Of a stretch of DNA of 64,000 nt, positions 54,755 to 61,359 are shown in pieces. Location of the stretch: the NCBI GenBank assembly GCA_031404815.1, contig JANNIH010000125.1, positions 1 to 64,000 of the forward strand, in the 5' to 3' direction. Origin of the DNA: DASYKS01 sp031404815 (lineage in GTDB: Bacteria > Acidobacteriota > Thermoanaerobaculia > Multivoradales > UBA5704). How positions within the stretch are numbered: position 1 is the stretch's first letter; each line of letters opens with the position of its first letter. Under the pieces are notes generated by a model. That model was not told where the DNA came from, searched no databases, and saw nothing but the letters and a program-made list of their open reading frames with translations. Position numbers and translations under genes: made by a program.

Positions 54755-57144
54755 TAGAGACCTCCCGGGCGGAGCGTCCGCTCGTCCACCAAGCGCCGCA
54801 CCTCCTGCGGCGAATCGACCCGGATCGCCGCGCCGGTCGGGCAGCTGCGCACGCAGGCCGGACCGCCGGCCAGCTCGGCGCACAGGTCGCACTTGACCGC
54901 CAGGGTCCGCCCCACCTCGGCCGTCGTGGCCTCTGCGTCGGGGAAGAAGAGCCCGGCGAGCCAGCCGAACAGGCCGCGCTCGGGCTTCTCGTGGACCATG
55001 AAGATGTTGCCGTACGGGCAGTTCTTCTCGCAGTTGCCGCAGCCGATGCAGTTGCTGCGAATGAATACCTCGCCGCGCGGGTCGCGGCCGATCGCGTCCG
55101 GCGGGCAGTCGGTCATGCACAGCGGGTTCTCGCACTGCCAGCAGGAGTTGGGCGCGAGCAGGTTGTAGAAGCGGATGCCGGTGAGCGAAAGCCGCGCCTG
55201 GCCGTCGTCGTGGACCGATTCGCAAGCGCGGATGCAGTTGTCGCAGCGCACGCATTTGTGCTCGTCGATCACCAAGACGTCGGTGCCCATCACCACCTCG
55301 CGGCGGATCAGGTCGGACAGGATGTCCCCCTCTTCGGGCGCGGCCTCCGCGACCAGGGCGGCGACCCGGCGCTCCTCGATCTTCTCGACGAACCCTTCTC
55401 GCAGCTGCGGGTGGGCGGCTAAGAAGGCGTCGAAATCCTCCTTGCCGAGCCGGATCAGCTCGGTCGGAAAGATCGCGGTGACCGAGGCGGAGCGCGGCAG
55501 ACCCGAGAGCAGAGCCGCCTCGCCGAAGAAGTTGCCCGCAACCAAATAGGCGAGGACGACCTCGCGCCCCGCCGACGCCTTGGACACGCTCACCATGCCG
55601 CTGCGGATCAGATAGACCGCGTCGCCCGGGTCCCCCTCGGCGAACAGCGTCTGGCCCTTGTCGACCGCCACGGTTGCCGCCTTGCCGCAGAGCGGCCAGA
55701 GCACCGCCTCGGGAACGCCTGGGAAGAGGAAGGCTTGGAACGCACGAAGCAAGAACATCAGGTCCACTAATCCCGCCGCCTCGGGCGAGGTCGCGAGCAG
55801 CTTGAGCATCGCCTTCCTGGCCACCTCGAACAGCCGCGCCTCGTCGTGGGCGAGGGCGGAGGCGTTGCGGCGCCGGCTCGAGATCAGGCTCATCTCGCCA
55901 AAGAAGTTGCCGGCGCAGAGCATGGCGACTTGCCGCTCTTCACCTTCGGCGTTGCGCACCAGGATCTCGACCTCCCCCTGCTCGATCACCAGGAAGCTGT
56001 CGCTGTAGTCGTCCTGGCGGACGATCGTCTCGCCCGGGGCATAGGTCTTCACTTGCGTCGAGAGGAACATCTCGCGCAGCGCCTCTTCGCCCGCAGCGGA
56101 AAACAGAGGGATCGCATCGGCGAGATCGGCGAGCCGCGAGCGCACCGGGCCGCTCCAATACGGCAGGCGCTCGCGCAGCACCGCCTCATCGGCCGGCTCG
56201 ACCGGGTGGCCGAGGATGTGTTCGACCACCTCGTAGCCCTGGTTCGCGCCGAGTTTGATCAGATCGCGGCCGGTGACCGCGCCGATCAGGAACAGCCCTG
56301 GCACGCTCGATTCGTAGCGGTGGGAAAGGACCGGTCGCGCCTCGCGCCCCTCGCCGCCGAAGCGGACGCCCCACCCTTCGAGCTGCTTCCTCGGCGGCGT
56401 GCCGCCGAGCTTCAAGAACACCAGCTCGGCGGGTACGCGGAGGAGGCCCTCGGGGGTCTTGAGTTCGAGCTCGCGCGGCTCGACCTTCGCGACCGTGGTG
56501 CCGAAGTGGACGATGATCGCGCCGGTCGCCTGGCGCGAGAGGATCTCGCGCTCCAGGCTCGCTTTCGCCCGGACGATCTCGGCCGCGCGAACGATCAGCC
56601 GGACGCGGTTCTGCTCCGACAGCGCGATCGCCACCTCGAGCGCCGAGTCGCCCGCCCCGACCACCGCGAGGTCGCGGTCCGCGAATTCGTCGGGATCGAT
56701 CAATCGGGGGACGACGTGCGGCAGGTCATCGCCCGGCGCGCCGAGCCGGCGCGGGTTGCCCTGGGTGCCGATCGCGAGCACGACGTTCTTCGCCTCGTAC
56801 TCGTCGGTCGCGGTGCGGACGAGGAAACCGCCCTCCCGCGCCTCCAGCCCGGTCATCTCCTGGCGGAAGCGGACACTCAGGCCGCGCTCTTCGACCAGGC
56901 GCGCCCAGCCGTCGAGGATCGATTCGCGCGAGCCGGCGGCAAACGGCAGCCCGCTCCGCAACGGCACCAGCGCCGGCTCGGCCATCACGTGCTTGCGCTT
57001 CTGATAGCTCCGGATCGTGTCGGCGAGATGGTCGGCCCGTTCGAGCACGACGTAGGACAAACCGGATTCCTGCGCGCGCACCGCGGCCGAAAGCCCGGCG
57101 GGCCCAGAACCCACGATGACCAGCTCCAACGAATGACGGGTCAC
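54754..57144 (-). CDS. Flavin oxidoreductase - double cNMP-binding - [4Fe-4S] ferredoxin fusion
   Basis: A 796-residue cytoplasmic protein, start GTG at 57144 after GGGGAG. Residues about 1-320 form a thioredoxin-reductase-like FAD/NAD(P) domain (IVGSGPAGLSAAV, VVGAGDSALEVA, GLFLIGAVTGRD). Two cyclic-nucleotide-binding domains follow (about 345-460 and 475-590; G-N-F-F-G-E-M-S-L-I and G-N-F-F-G-E-A-A-L-L, with the Arg/Asn region S-R-R-R-N-A-S and L-P-R-S-A-S). The C-terminal 160 residues carry four Cys groups for [4Fe-4S] clusters, including CVRCDNCIRAC, CIGCGNCEKNC and CVRSC. NAD(P)H electrons likely pass to the b cytochrome. The usual CXXC redox pair of thioredoxin reductase is absent. Confidence 0.9.
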   Translation of the reverse strand: MTRHSLELVIVGSGPAGLSAAVRAQESGLSYVVLERADHLADTIRSYQKRKHVMAEPALVPLRSGLPFAAGSRESILDGWARLVEERGLSVRFRQEMTGLEAREGGFLVRTATDEYEAKNVVLAIGTQGNPRRLGAPGDDLPHVVPRLIDPDEFADRDLAVVGAGDSALEVAIALSEQNRVRLIVRAAEIVRAKASLEREILSRQATGAIIVHFGTTVAKVEPRELELKTPEGLLRVPAELVFLKLGGTPPRKQLEGWGVRFGGEGREARPVLSHRYESSVPGLFLIGAVTGRDLIKLGANQGYEVVEHILGHPVEPADEAVLRERLPYWSGPVRSRLADLADAIPLFSAAGEEALREMFLSTQVKTYAPGETIVRQDDYSDSFLVIEQGEVEILVRNAEGEERQVAMLCAGNFFGEMSLISSRRRNASALAHDEARLFEVARKAMLKLLATSPEAAGLVDLMFLLRAFQAFLFPGVPEAVLWPLCGKAATVAVDKGQTLFAEGDPGDAVYLIRSGMVSVSKASAGREVVLAYLVAGNFFGEAALLSGLPRSASVTAIFPTELIRLGKEDFDAFLAAHPQLREGFVEKIEERRVAALVAEAAPEEGDILSDLIRREVVMGTDVLVIDEHKCVRCDNCIRACESVHDDGQARLSLTGIRFYNLLAPNSCWQCENPLCMTDCPPDAIGRDPRGEVFIRSNCIGCGNCEKNCPYGNIFMVHEKPERGLFGWLAGLFFPDAEATTAEVGRTLAVKCDLCAELAGGPACVRSCPTGAAIRVDSPQEVRRLVDERTLRPGGL

Positions 57145-57202
57145 GGCTCCCCGTGCGCGCTAGCGCTCTACTTCCCGAAGTTGCATTCGAGCTTGATTAG
57201 CT

Positions 57203-57257
57203 ATTCTCCCGCCGCGCACCGGCGGGTGTCAAGGCGACGGCCCAACCAACCGGTTGG
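57203..57257 (-). promoter_or_regulatory. Promoter/operator of the electron-transfer operon
   Basis: On the minus strand TTGACA (57232-57227), 18 bp and GAGAAT (57208-57203) lie about 60 nt before the GTG at 57144. The spacer contains a perfect inverted repeat CCCGCCG/CGGCGGG (57208-57214 and 57220-57226). Upstream, 57246-57257, is a perfect 12-bp palindrome CCAACCGGTTGG. The second looks like a dimeric activator or repressor site. Confidence 0.5.
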
Positions 57258-57301
57258 CTCCGGCACTCGGAGCCCGCCTTGCCTAGGGTCTTCGCCGCAG
57301 G

Positions 57302-57373
57302 GTGAACATTTCTGACCAGGAGATTTCCAACCGCAAGAGAGCCGCCGCAAGGCACGGCAGCAACTACTGCTAG
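57302..57373 (+). pseudogene. Remnant of a third lanthipeptide-like precursor gene
   Basis: A 23-codon open stretch from GTG at 57302, ending S-N-Y-C and stop, preceded by an in-frame stop. The leader is missing, but the end and its 3' flank (57368-57402) match the end of the intact gene at 35582-35782 in 29 of 35 bases with no gap. I read it as the 3' part of a decayed paralogue. Alternatively it may be a chance short frame next to a copied terminator. Confidence 0.4.
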
Positions 57374-57551
57374 GACCCGATCCGGAACACGAGGCGGCGT
57401 GCCGAGAGCCCAAGAACCGAACCCCACGCCCCGGCCGCCCATCCTGTCTCCAATCCACCTCTCTCAAACACCACCATAGTGAAGGTGGACCGCGGGGCAC
57501 GACACAGCACGCGGAATCGGCATCCGTGGACAACCACGAGAGGAGGCTCTA

Positions 57552-57785
57552 ATGAGGAAGAAGGCACGCAGGCTCGAGCTGCATCGCGAAACGGTGGGGA
57601 GTCTTGGCCGCAAGGGTATCTCCCGCGTTGCGGGTGGCGGCGACACCAACGAGATTTACACGGGGTGCGCCTGTACCGACGGCTGCGACACGGGGTATTG
57701 GTGCGGCACGGCCTACGGCTGCACGGCCGGTTGCCCCGGAGTCACCAACGAGATCATTTCGGGCTGCGCGACGAACTGCGGTTGA
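57552..57785 (+). CDS. Orphan class I lanthipeptide-like precursor peptide
   Basis: A 77-residue peptide with AGGAGG 5 nt before the ATG at 57552. The leader MRKKARRLELHRETVGSLGR is homologous to the peptide at 35582, and the core after V-A-G-G-G-D contains eight cysteines with Thr/Ser between (YTGCACTDGCDTG, G-C-T-A-G-C-P), ending C-A-T-N-C-G. No modifying enzymes or transporter are within reach. It sits between the electron-transfer operon promoter and a TumE/TumA-like module. Confidence 0.68.
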   Translation: MRKKARRLELHRETVGSLGRKGISRVAGGGDTNEIYTGCACTDGCDTGYWCGTAYGCTAGCPGVTNEIISGCATNCG

Positions 57786-57828
57786 CCCGAGCGTCAACGC
57801 CCAGGCCCATAGCCGGTCGCCTCACCCA

Positions 57829-57860
57829 GGCGGTGTTCTCTGTCGTCGGGGCACACCGCC
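57829..57860 (+). terminator. Hairpin downstream of the second lanthipeptide-like gene
   Basis: GGCGGTGT (57829-57836) pairs with ACACCGCC (57853-57860). A smaller perfect stem GTTGAC/GTCAAC (57781-57786, 57793-57798) overlaps the stop codon. Confidence 0.45.
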
Positions 57861-57906
57861 CGAATTTCTGCGTGGCTTAAAGGCACGGCTCCGCGGTGTC
57901 GATCAA

Positions 57907-58254
57907 CTACGCCGCCTGCAACATGAACTCGACCTTCACCGCCTCATACGGGAAGACGACACCGCCCCCCACGGTGCGGTCGAGCACCCCGGCCTGAATC
58001 AGCGCAGTGATGTCACCATGGACCGCTTTGACGTCCCGCCCGACGCGCCGGGCCGCCTCGCGAATCGACAGCGGTCCTGCGCCGCAGAGCGCCTTGAGCA
58101 ACTCCCAGCGCTTGGCGGTCAGCACCTTCCAGAGCAGCTCCGGAGTGGCGAAGCTGATCCGCGCCGAAGTCTCAGCCCTACCGGTCTCCCAGGCCCGGAC
58201 GAAATCTTGCATCGCGTCGGCCGGAGTTCGCACATCAAGAGTGACGGTTTTCAT
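57907..58254 (-). CDS. HTH antitoxin, TumA-like
   Basis: A 115-residue protein. The central part (L-T-A-K-R-W-E-L-L-K-A-L, I-R-E-A-A-R-R-V-G-R-D-V-K-A-V-H-G-D-I-T-A-L) is a winged helix-turn-helix of the HVO_A0114/MarR-like type. Its start overlaps the end of the toxin gene by 20 bp. HTH proteins of this type are the usual partner of DUF6516/TumE toxins, which fits a TA pair with toxin first. It would bind its own promoter at 58539-58567. Confidence 0.75.
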   Translation of the reverse strand: MKTVTLDVRTPADAMQDFVRAWETGRAETSARISFATPELLWKVLTAKRWELLKALCGAGPLSIREAARRVGRDVKAVHGDITALIQAGVLDRTVGGGVVFPYEAVKVEFMLQAA

Positions 58255-58531
58255 GGTTCCACCTCGCGATGTCCCGCTGGAAGTCCGAGATCAACTGGTC
58301 CGGAGAAGAGAAGGCGTAAGCGCTCACCCGGTCTCCGAAATGCCGGTGGTCTCCTTTTCCCCGCTCGTTGTCGTAGCGCAGGACGCACACGGCGTCTACG
58401 ACGTAGGCCAGCCGGTACTTGTAGTTGTGATTCGAGCCGCCAACCGGTTGTGGAACGAGCCACAGCACCAGCTCGGCGAAGGCCGTATCCGAGAAGACCA
58501 TGCGGTCGCGGACCAACTCAGTGGCCCTCAC
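58235..58531 (-). CDS. TumE-like toxin (DUF6516)
   Basis: A 98-residue protein from the GTG at 58531; an ATG at 58606 gives 123 residues but lies upstream of the promoter, so I reject it. The DUF6516 signature is clear: R-D-R-M-V-F-S-D, L-W-L-V-P-Q-P-V-G-G-S-N-H-N-Y-K-Y-R-L, R-Y-D-N-E-R-G-K-G-D-H-R-H and a final F-Q-R-D-I. The family toxin is thought to be a ribonuclease or RNA-acting protein; activity is not visible from sequence alone. The mRNA would be leaderless: GTG follows the -10 box by 7 nt. Confidence 0.78.
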   Translation of the reverse strand: MRATELVRDRMVFSDTAFAELVLWLVPQPVGGSNHNYKYRLAYVVDAVCVLRYDNERGKGDHRHFGDRVSAYAFSSPDQLISDFQRDIARWNHENRHS

Positions 58532-58538
58532 GTTGGAG

Positions 58539-58567
58539 AGGATAACAACAGGAGGAGCCGTTGGCAA
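58539..58567 (-). promoter_or_regulatory. Promoter of the toxin-antitoxin pair
   Basis: Minus strand TTGCCA (58567-58562), 17 bp and TATCCT (58544-58539). The GTG of the toxin is 7 nt past the -10, so transcription and translation probably start at the same base. Confidence 0.6.
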
Positions 58568-58653
58568 CGTCTCCAACGCGCTTTGCGGATTTCTGACCAC
58601 GTGCATTGCTGCGCTCTTGCCCGAATCGCTACGAGCGATGCTAGTATGCGAGT

Positions 58654-58815
58654 ATAAAGCGGACGACGATCACCCTGCCTGATGACCTCGCCGATTTCGT
58701 CGGCGCGGAGGCCCGTCGGCGCGAAAGCAGCGTGTCCGAAGTCATTCGCGGCTTCATCCTGCAGGGTCTGTCGGGACCTTCGGAACCTCAACCGACGCCT
58801 CGATCATCGCCCTAG
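58654..58815 (+). pseudogene. RHH (CopG-type) antitoxin gene lacking a start codon
   Basis: The 53-codon frame reads I-K-R-T-T-I-T-L-P-D-D-L then D-F-V-G-A-E-A-R-R-R-E-S-S-V-S-E-V-I-R-G-F-I, an unmistakable ribbon-helix-helix antitoxin. The position of the initiating Met holds ATA (58654-58656), and an in-frame TAG lies six bases upstream, so only a rare ATA start could save it. After residue 40 the frame runs into the 3' part of a PIN gene and ends. Confidence 0.7.
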
Positions 58816-58913
58816 CGGAGAGGATGCGAACCGACCTCCTCGTGACGCTCGATCGGCGCCATTTCAAGGTCGTCCGCAATCAGCGGGGCGAGCCGTTCCG
58901 GCTCTTGCCTTGA
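58794..58913 (+). pseudogene. C-terminal fragment of a PIN-domain toxin
   Basis: In the +1 frame relative to the antitoxin the sequence reads D-A-S-I-I-A-L-A-E-R-M-R-T-D-L-L-V-T-L-D-R-R-H-F then K-V-V-R-N-Q, ending F-R-L-L-P at a TGA (58911-58913). D-A-S-I-I-A-L-A-E and L-D-R-R-H-F are the C-terminal PIN motifs. The N-terminal two thirds, including the first catalytic Asp, are gone, so the toxin is dead. Confidence 0.72.
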
Positions 58914-58967
58914 CCCCGACGCCGGATCGCCTTGGCCGGAGGTGAAGCAGAGGATTCTCTCGTCCCT

Positions 58968-59432
58968 ATGACAGTCCCTTACCGCCGCTCCTATCGCGTC
59001 CAATGGGCCGACCTGGACGCCATCGGCCATCTGCGCAATTCGGCCTACCTCGATTACGCGGTCGATACCCGCTTCGCCTATCTCGCCGAGCAGGGGTTCA
59101 CCGCCGCCGATTTCGCAGCCGCGGACGTCGGCCCGGTCGTCCTGCTCGACGAAATGCGCTATCGCCGCGAGCTGCGCTTCCAGGAGGATTTCACCGTCAC
59201 CCTCACCCTCGCGGGCCTCTCGGCGGACGGCTCGCGCCTGCGGCTACACAACCGGTTCTATCGAGCCGACGGTTCGTTTTCCGCCGCGTTGACCTCCGAG
59301 GGACTTTGGTTCGATCTACGGGAACGCCGTCGCATCGTGCCGCCGGAGAAATTGTTGGCGATTCTTCGTGGCATGGAGCGGACCGAGGACTATGGGGAGA
59401 TCCTGGGGCCTCCGGAGATGCCGGAGGGATGA
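58968..59432 (+). CDS. Acyl-CoA thioesterase, hot-dog fold
   Basis: A 154-residue protein from the ATG at 58968. The 4HBT signature Y-R-V-Q-W-A-D-L-D-A-I-G-H-L-R-N-S-A-Y-L-D-Y is clear, with the catalytic Asp in W-A-D-L-D. The fold hydrolyses acyl-CoA or aryl-CoA thioesters. Although 1.1 kb and a repeat array separate it from the SDR operon downstream, its substrate class fits that pathway. The small antitoxin-like gene begins 4 bp after its stop. Confidence 0.8.
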   Translation: MTVPYRRSYRVQWADLDAIGHLRNSAYLDYAVDTRFAYLAEQGFTAADFAAADVGPVVLLDEMRYRRELRFQEDFTVTLTLAGLSADGSRLRLHNRFYRADGSFSAALTSEGLWFDLRERRRIVPPEKLLAILRGMERTEDYGEILGPPEMPEG

Positions 59433-59436
59433 AGCT

Positions 59437-59637
59437 ATGAAGGAAAGCGAAGCGAAATCAACGAAGGCCCCCGCGACGAGCGATTCCGAAATGAGATCCG
59501 AGTACGACTTCTCGGAAGGGGTGCGCGGGAAGTACTACAACCAGTACGTCAAGGGCGCGGTCATCGTTCTATGCCCCGAAGTGGATGCAGGTGGCAAGAA
59601 ACGGCCGCGACGGTCGATAAGTCTCACGAAGGGCTAA
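59437..59637 (+). CDS. Small antitoxin-like hypothetical protein
   Basis: A 66-residue basic protein; GGAGGG lies about 10 nt before the ATG at 59437. The motif S-E-Y-D-F-S-E-G-V-R-G-K-Y-Y-N-Q-Y, followed by V-I-V-L and a basic tail, recurs in small proteins next to PIN or other toxin genes in many phyla. No toxin follows here, so it is an orphan, perhaps left over like the RHH-PIN remnant 600 bp upstream. It may be translationally linked to the thioesterase. Confidence 0.6.
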   Translation: MKESEAKSTKAPATSDSEMRSEYDFSEGVRGKYYNQYVKGAVIVLCPEVDAGGKKRPRRSISLTKG

Positions 59638-59652
59638 GGGACTGGTGTCGAG

Positions 59653-59835
59653 CGGGCCAAAGGCCCGACCTATACCAGCCTAGGGCGAAGCCCTAGGTTT
59701 TCGATCATAAAAGATCCCAGGGCTGAAAGCCCGTACCATCCGCTTTTGGATCGGGCCTTCAGCCCTTCCTGTTTTCTTTTCCGACCCGGTTCCTGGGGCG
59801 TTGCCCCAGGCTGGTATTGGGCGCGCCTTCGGCGC
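59653..59835. repeat. Cluster of short GC hairpins with GAA/TTC-type loops
   Basis: Several perfect stems with 3-nt loops: CGGGCC-AAA-GGCCCG (59653-59667), CCTAGGGC-GAA-GCCCTAGG (59679-59697), GGGCT-GAA-AGCCC (59720-59732), CCTGGGGC-GTT-GCCCCAGG (59792-59810) and GCGCC-TTC-GGCGC (59823-59835), plus GGGC-CTTCA-GCCC at 59753. These resemble intergenic palindromic elements common in Planctomycetota and Acidobacteriota. Confidence 0.7.
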
Positions 59836-59918
59836 TCTGGATCGTCCCCGCGACTTGGGAGATTTCCTCATTGAGCCCGGTCCTCGAGGTGAACCGACGG
59901 CGCGTCGTTTGGCTGAAG

Positions 59919-60275
59919 TTTTGCGTTGGGGCTCCGGTGTTTTGCACCGGTACAACCAAGTTTTGCGGTGGTACTCCAACGTTTTGCGCTGGTGCAACCG
60001 AGTTTTGCACCTGTGCGCTGGGATTTTGCGGTTGTGCACTGGCGCTGTGCACATGTGCGCTGGGATTTTGCACGGGTGCAATTCGGAAATGCACTTGTGC
60101 GCCGCGATTTTGTAGTGGTGCAATTCGGCAGTGCAGTGGTGCTCCGGCATTTTACACTTGTGCATTCCGTCAATGCACTTGTGCGCTGGCGTTTTGCACA
60201 GATGCATTTTTCCAGCGCACCTGTGCATTGGAACTTTGTACTGGTGCCCGGACGCTGCGCACGGGTGCAAAGTTC
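59919..60275. repeat. Array of 17 degenerate 21-bp tandem repeats (TTTTGCAC type)
   Basis: Units start at 59919, 59940, 59961, 59982, 60003, 60024, 60045, 60066, 60087, 60108, 60129, 60150, 60171, 60192, 60213, 60234 and 60255, every step exactly 21 bp. The consensus is TTTTGCACNGGTGCA plus six variable bases; GCACNNGTGC is a dyad, perfect in several units. From 60045 to 60234, TTTT-type and AATGC/CAGTGC-type units mostly alternate. Frames remain open across the array because 21 is divisible by three. From 60276 to 60567 I see nothing definite. Confidence 0.9.
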
Positions 60276-60567
60276 CGGTGACCATCTTCCCGCGGACCGC
60301 GCACCGCTGCCCGCTCCCGGCGTTTCGGTTTCGGGCGTCGGCGCACAGAGGCCGGAAACCAAGGGACTGGGGCCAAGATCCAGAGATGCCGTCCCAGGAG
60401 TCCGCGCGTCGCGACCCGGCGGAGCCGCACGAGGTCGGTGAATGGCCGCACCTGATCTTGGAGCGCCTAAAGCCGTGGAGTCAAGGGAAGCGGAGGGGCG
60501 CTTGCTCCCGCCTCTTCCAATCCTTTAAGCTTCAAACGTCTCGACAACCGGAAAGGCGGCTTAAGCC

Positions 60568-61359
60568 ATGGCTACCGCAGAGTCTTCTCCTCGTTCGCTC
60601 GCAGGGCGGCATGCCCTGGTGACCGGGGCTTCGCGCGGTATCGGCGCGGCGATCTCCAAGGCTCTGGCGGGGGAGGGGGCGCGGGTCACGCTGCTCGGCC
60701 GGGACGAGGCTGCCCTTCGGGCGGAGGTTGAAGCGGGCACTGGCGAGGGCTACGTCACTGCGGATGTGACGGACGCCGCGGCGCTCTTGGGCGCTCTTTC
60801 CCAGGCGGTTTCCGCGCGGGGGGCGATCGAGATCCTGGTCAACAATGCCGGGTCGGCTTCGACCGCGCCGTTCTTGAAGACGGACGCGGCGACGTTTCAG
60901 CGGATGTTCGAGGTGCATGTGCTCGCCGCCGTTCATACCTCGAAGTTCGTGCTGCCCGGGATGCTCGCCGCGGGGTTTGGGCGGATCGTGAATGTCGGCT
61001 CGACCGCTTCTCTCAAAGGCGCCCGCTACATCGCGGCGTATGCGGCGGCCAAGCATGGGCTGCTCGGGTTGACGCGCTCTTTGGCTCTCGAAACCGCGAA
61101 GACGGGCGTGACGGTGAACGCCGTCTGCCCCGGGTATACCGAAACCGACATGGTGCGCGGCAGCCTAGAGAAGACGATGAACAAGACCGGCCGGCCCTAC
61201 GACGAGCTGCTTGGCGAGATCTTGGCGGACAACCCGCTGGGGCGGTTGGTGAAGCCCTATGAGGTTGCCGCCGCCGTGGTTTGGTTGTGCGGCGACGCGG
61301 CGGCTTCGGTCACCGGCCAAGGGATCGCGATCGACGGCGGGGAGACCGCCGGGCGGTGA
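60568..61359 (+). CDS. SDR-family dehydrogenase, 3-hydroxyacyl-CoA dehydrogenase-like
   Basis: A 263-residue classical short-chain dehydrogenase: cofactor loop TGASRGIG, the N-N-A-G motif, Y-x-x-x-K in Y-A-A-A-K-H with Ser in V-G-S-T-A-S, and P-G-Y-T-E-T. The missing basic residue after the second strand (L-G-R-D) leaves NAD/NADP preference open. It starts an operon whose further genes have overlapping ends; together they look like a CoA-thioester degradation route, where this enzyme would oxidise a 3-hydroxyacyl-CoA. Confidence 0.87.
   Translation: MATAESSPRSLAGRHALVTGASRGIGAAISKALAGEGARVTLLGRDEAALRAEVEAGTGEGYVTADVTDAAALLGALSQAVSARGAIEILVNNAGSASTAPFLKTDAATFQRMFEVHVLAAVHTSKFVLPGMLAAGFGRIVNVGSTASLKGARYIAAYAAAKHGLLGLTRSLALETAKTGVTVNAVCPGYTETDMVRGSLEKTMNKTGRPYDELLGEILADNPLGRLVKPYEVAAAVVWLCGDAAASVTGQGIAIDGGETAGR

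Noticed and set aside
54754..57144. Thioredoxin reductase
   Set aside because: The redox CXXC of that family is absent and the protein carries ferredoxin and cNMP domains.
58532..58606. N-terminal extension of the TumE-like toxin from ATG at 58606
   Set aside because: The promoter at 58539-58567 lies within it and family similarity begins after the GTG at 58531.
59919..60275. CRISPR array
   Set aside because: Same reason: 21-bp units directly adjoining each other, no unique spacers.
59680..60285. Long minus-strand open frame giving a heptad-repeat protein with many His/Cys/Lys
   Set aside because: It is a by-product of the 21-bp array; several other frames are equally open, no ribosome site, composition low-complexity.
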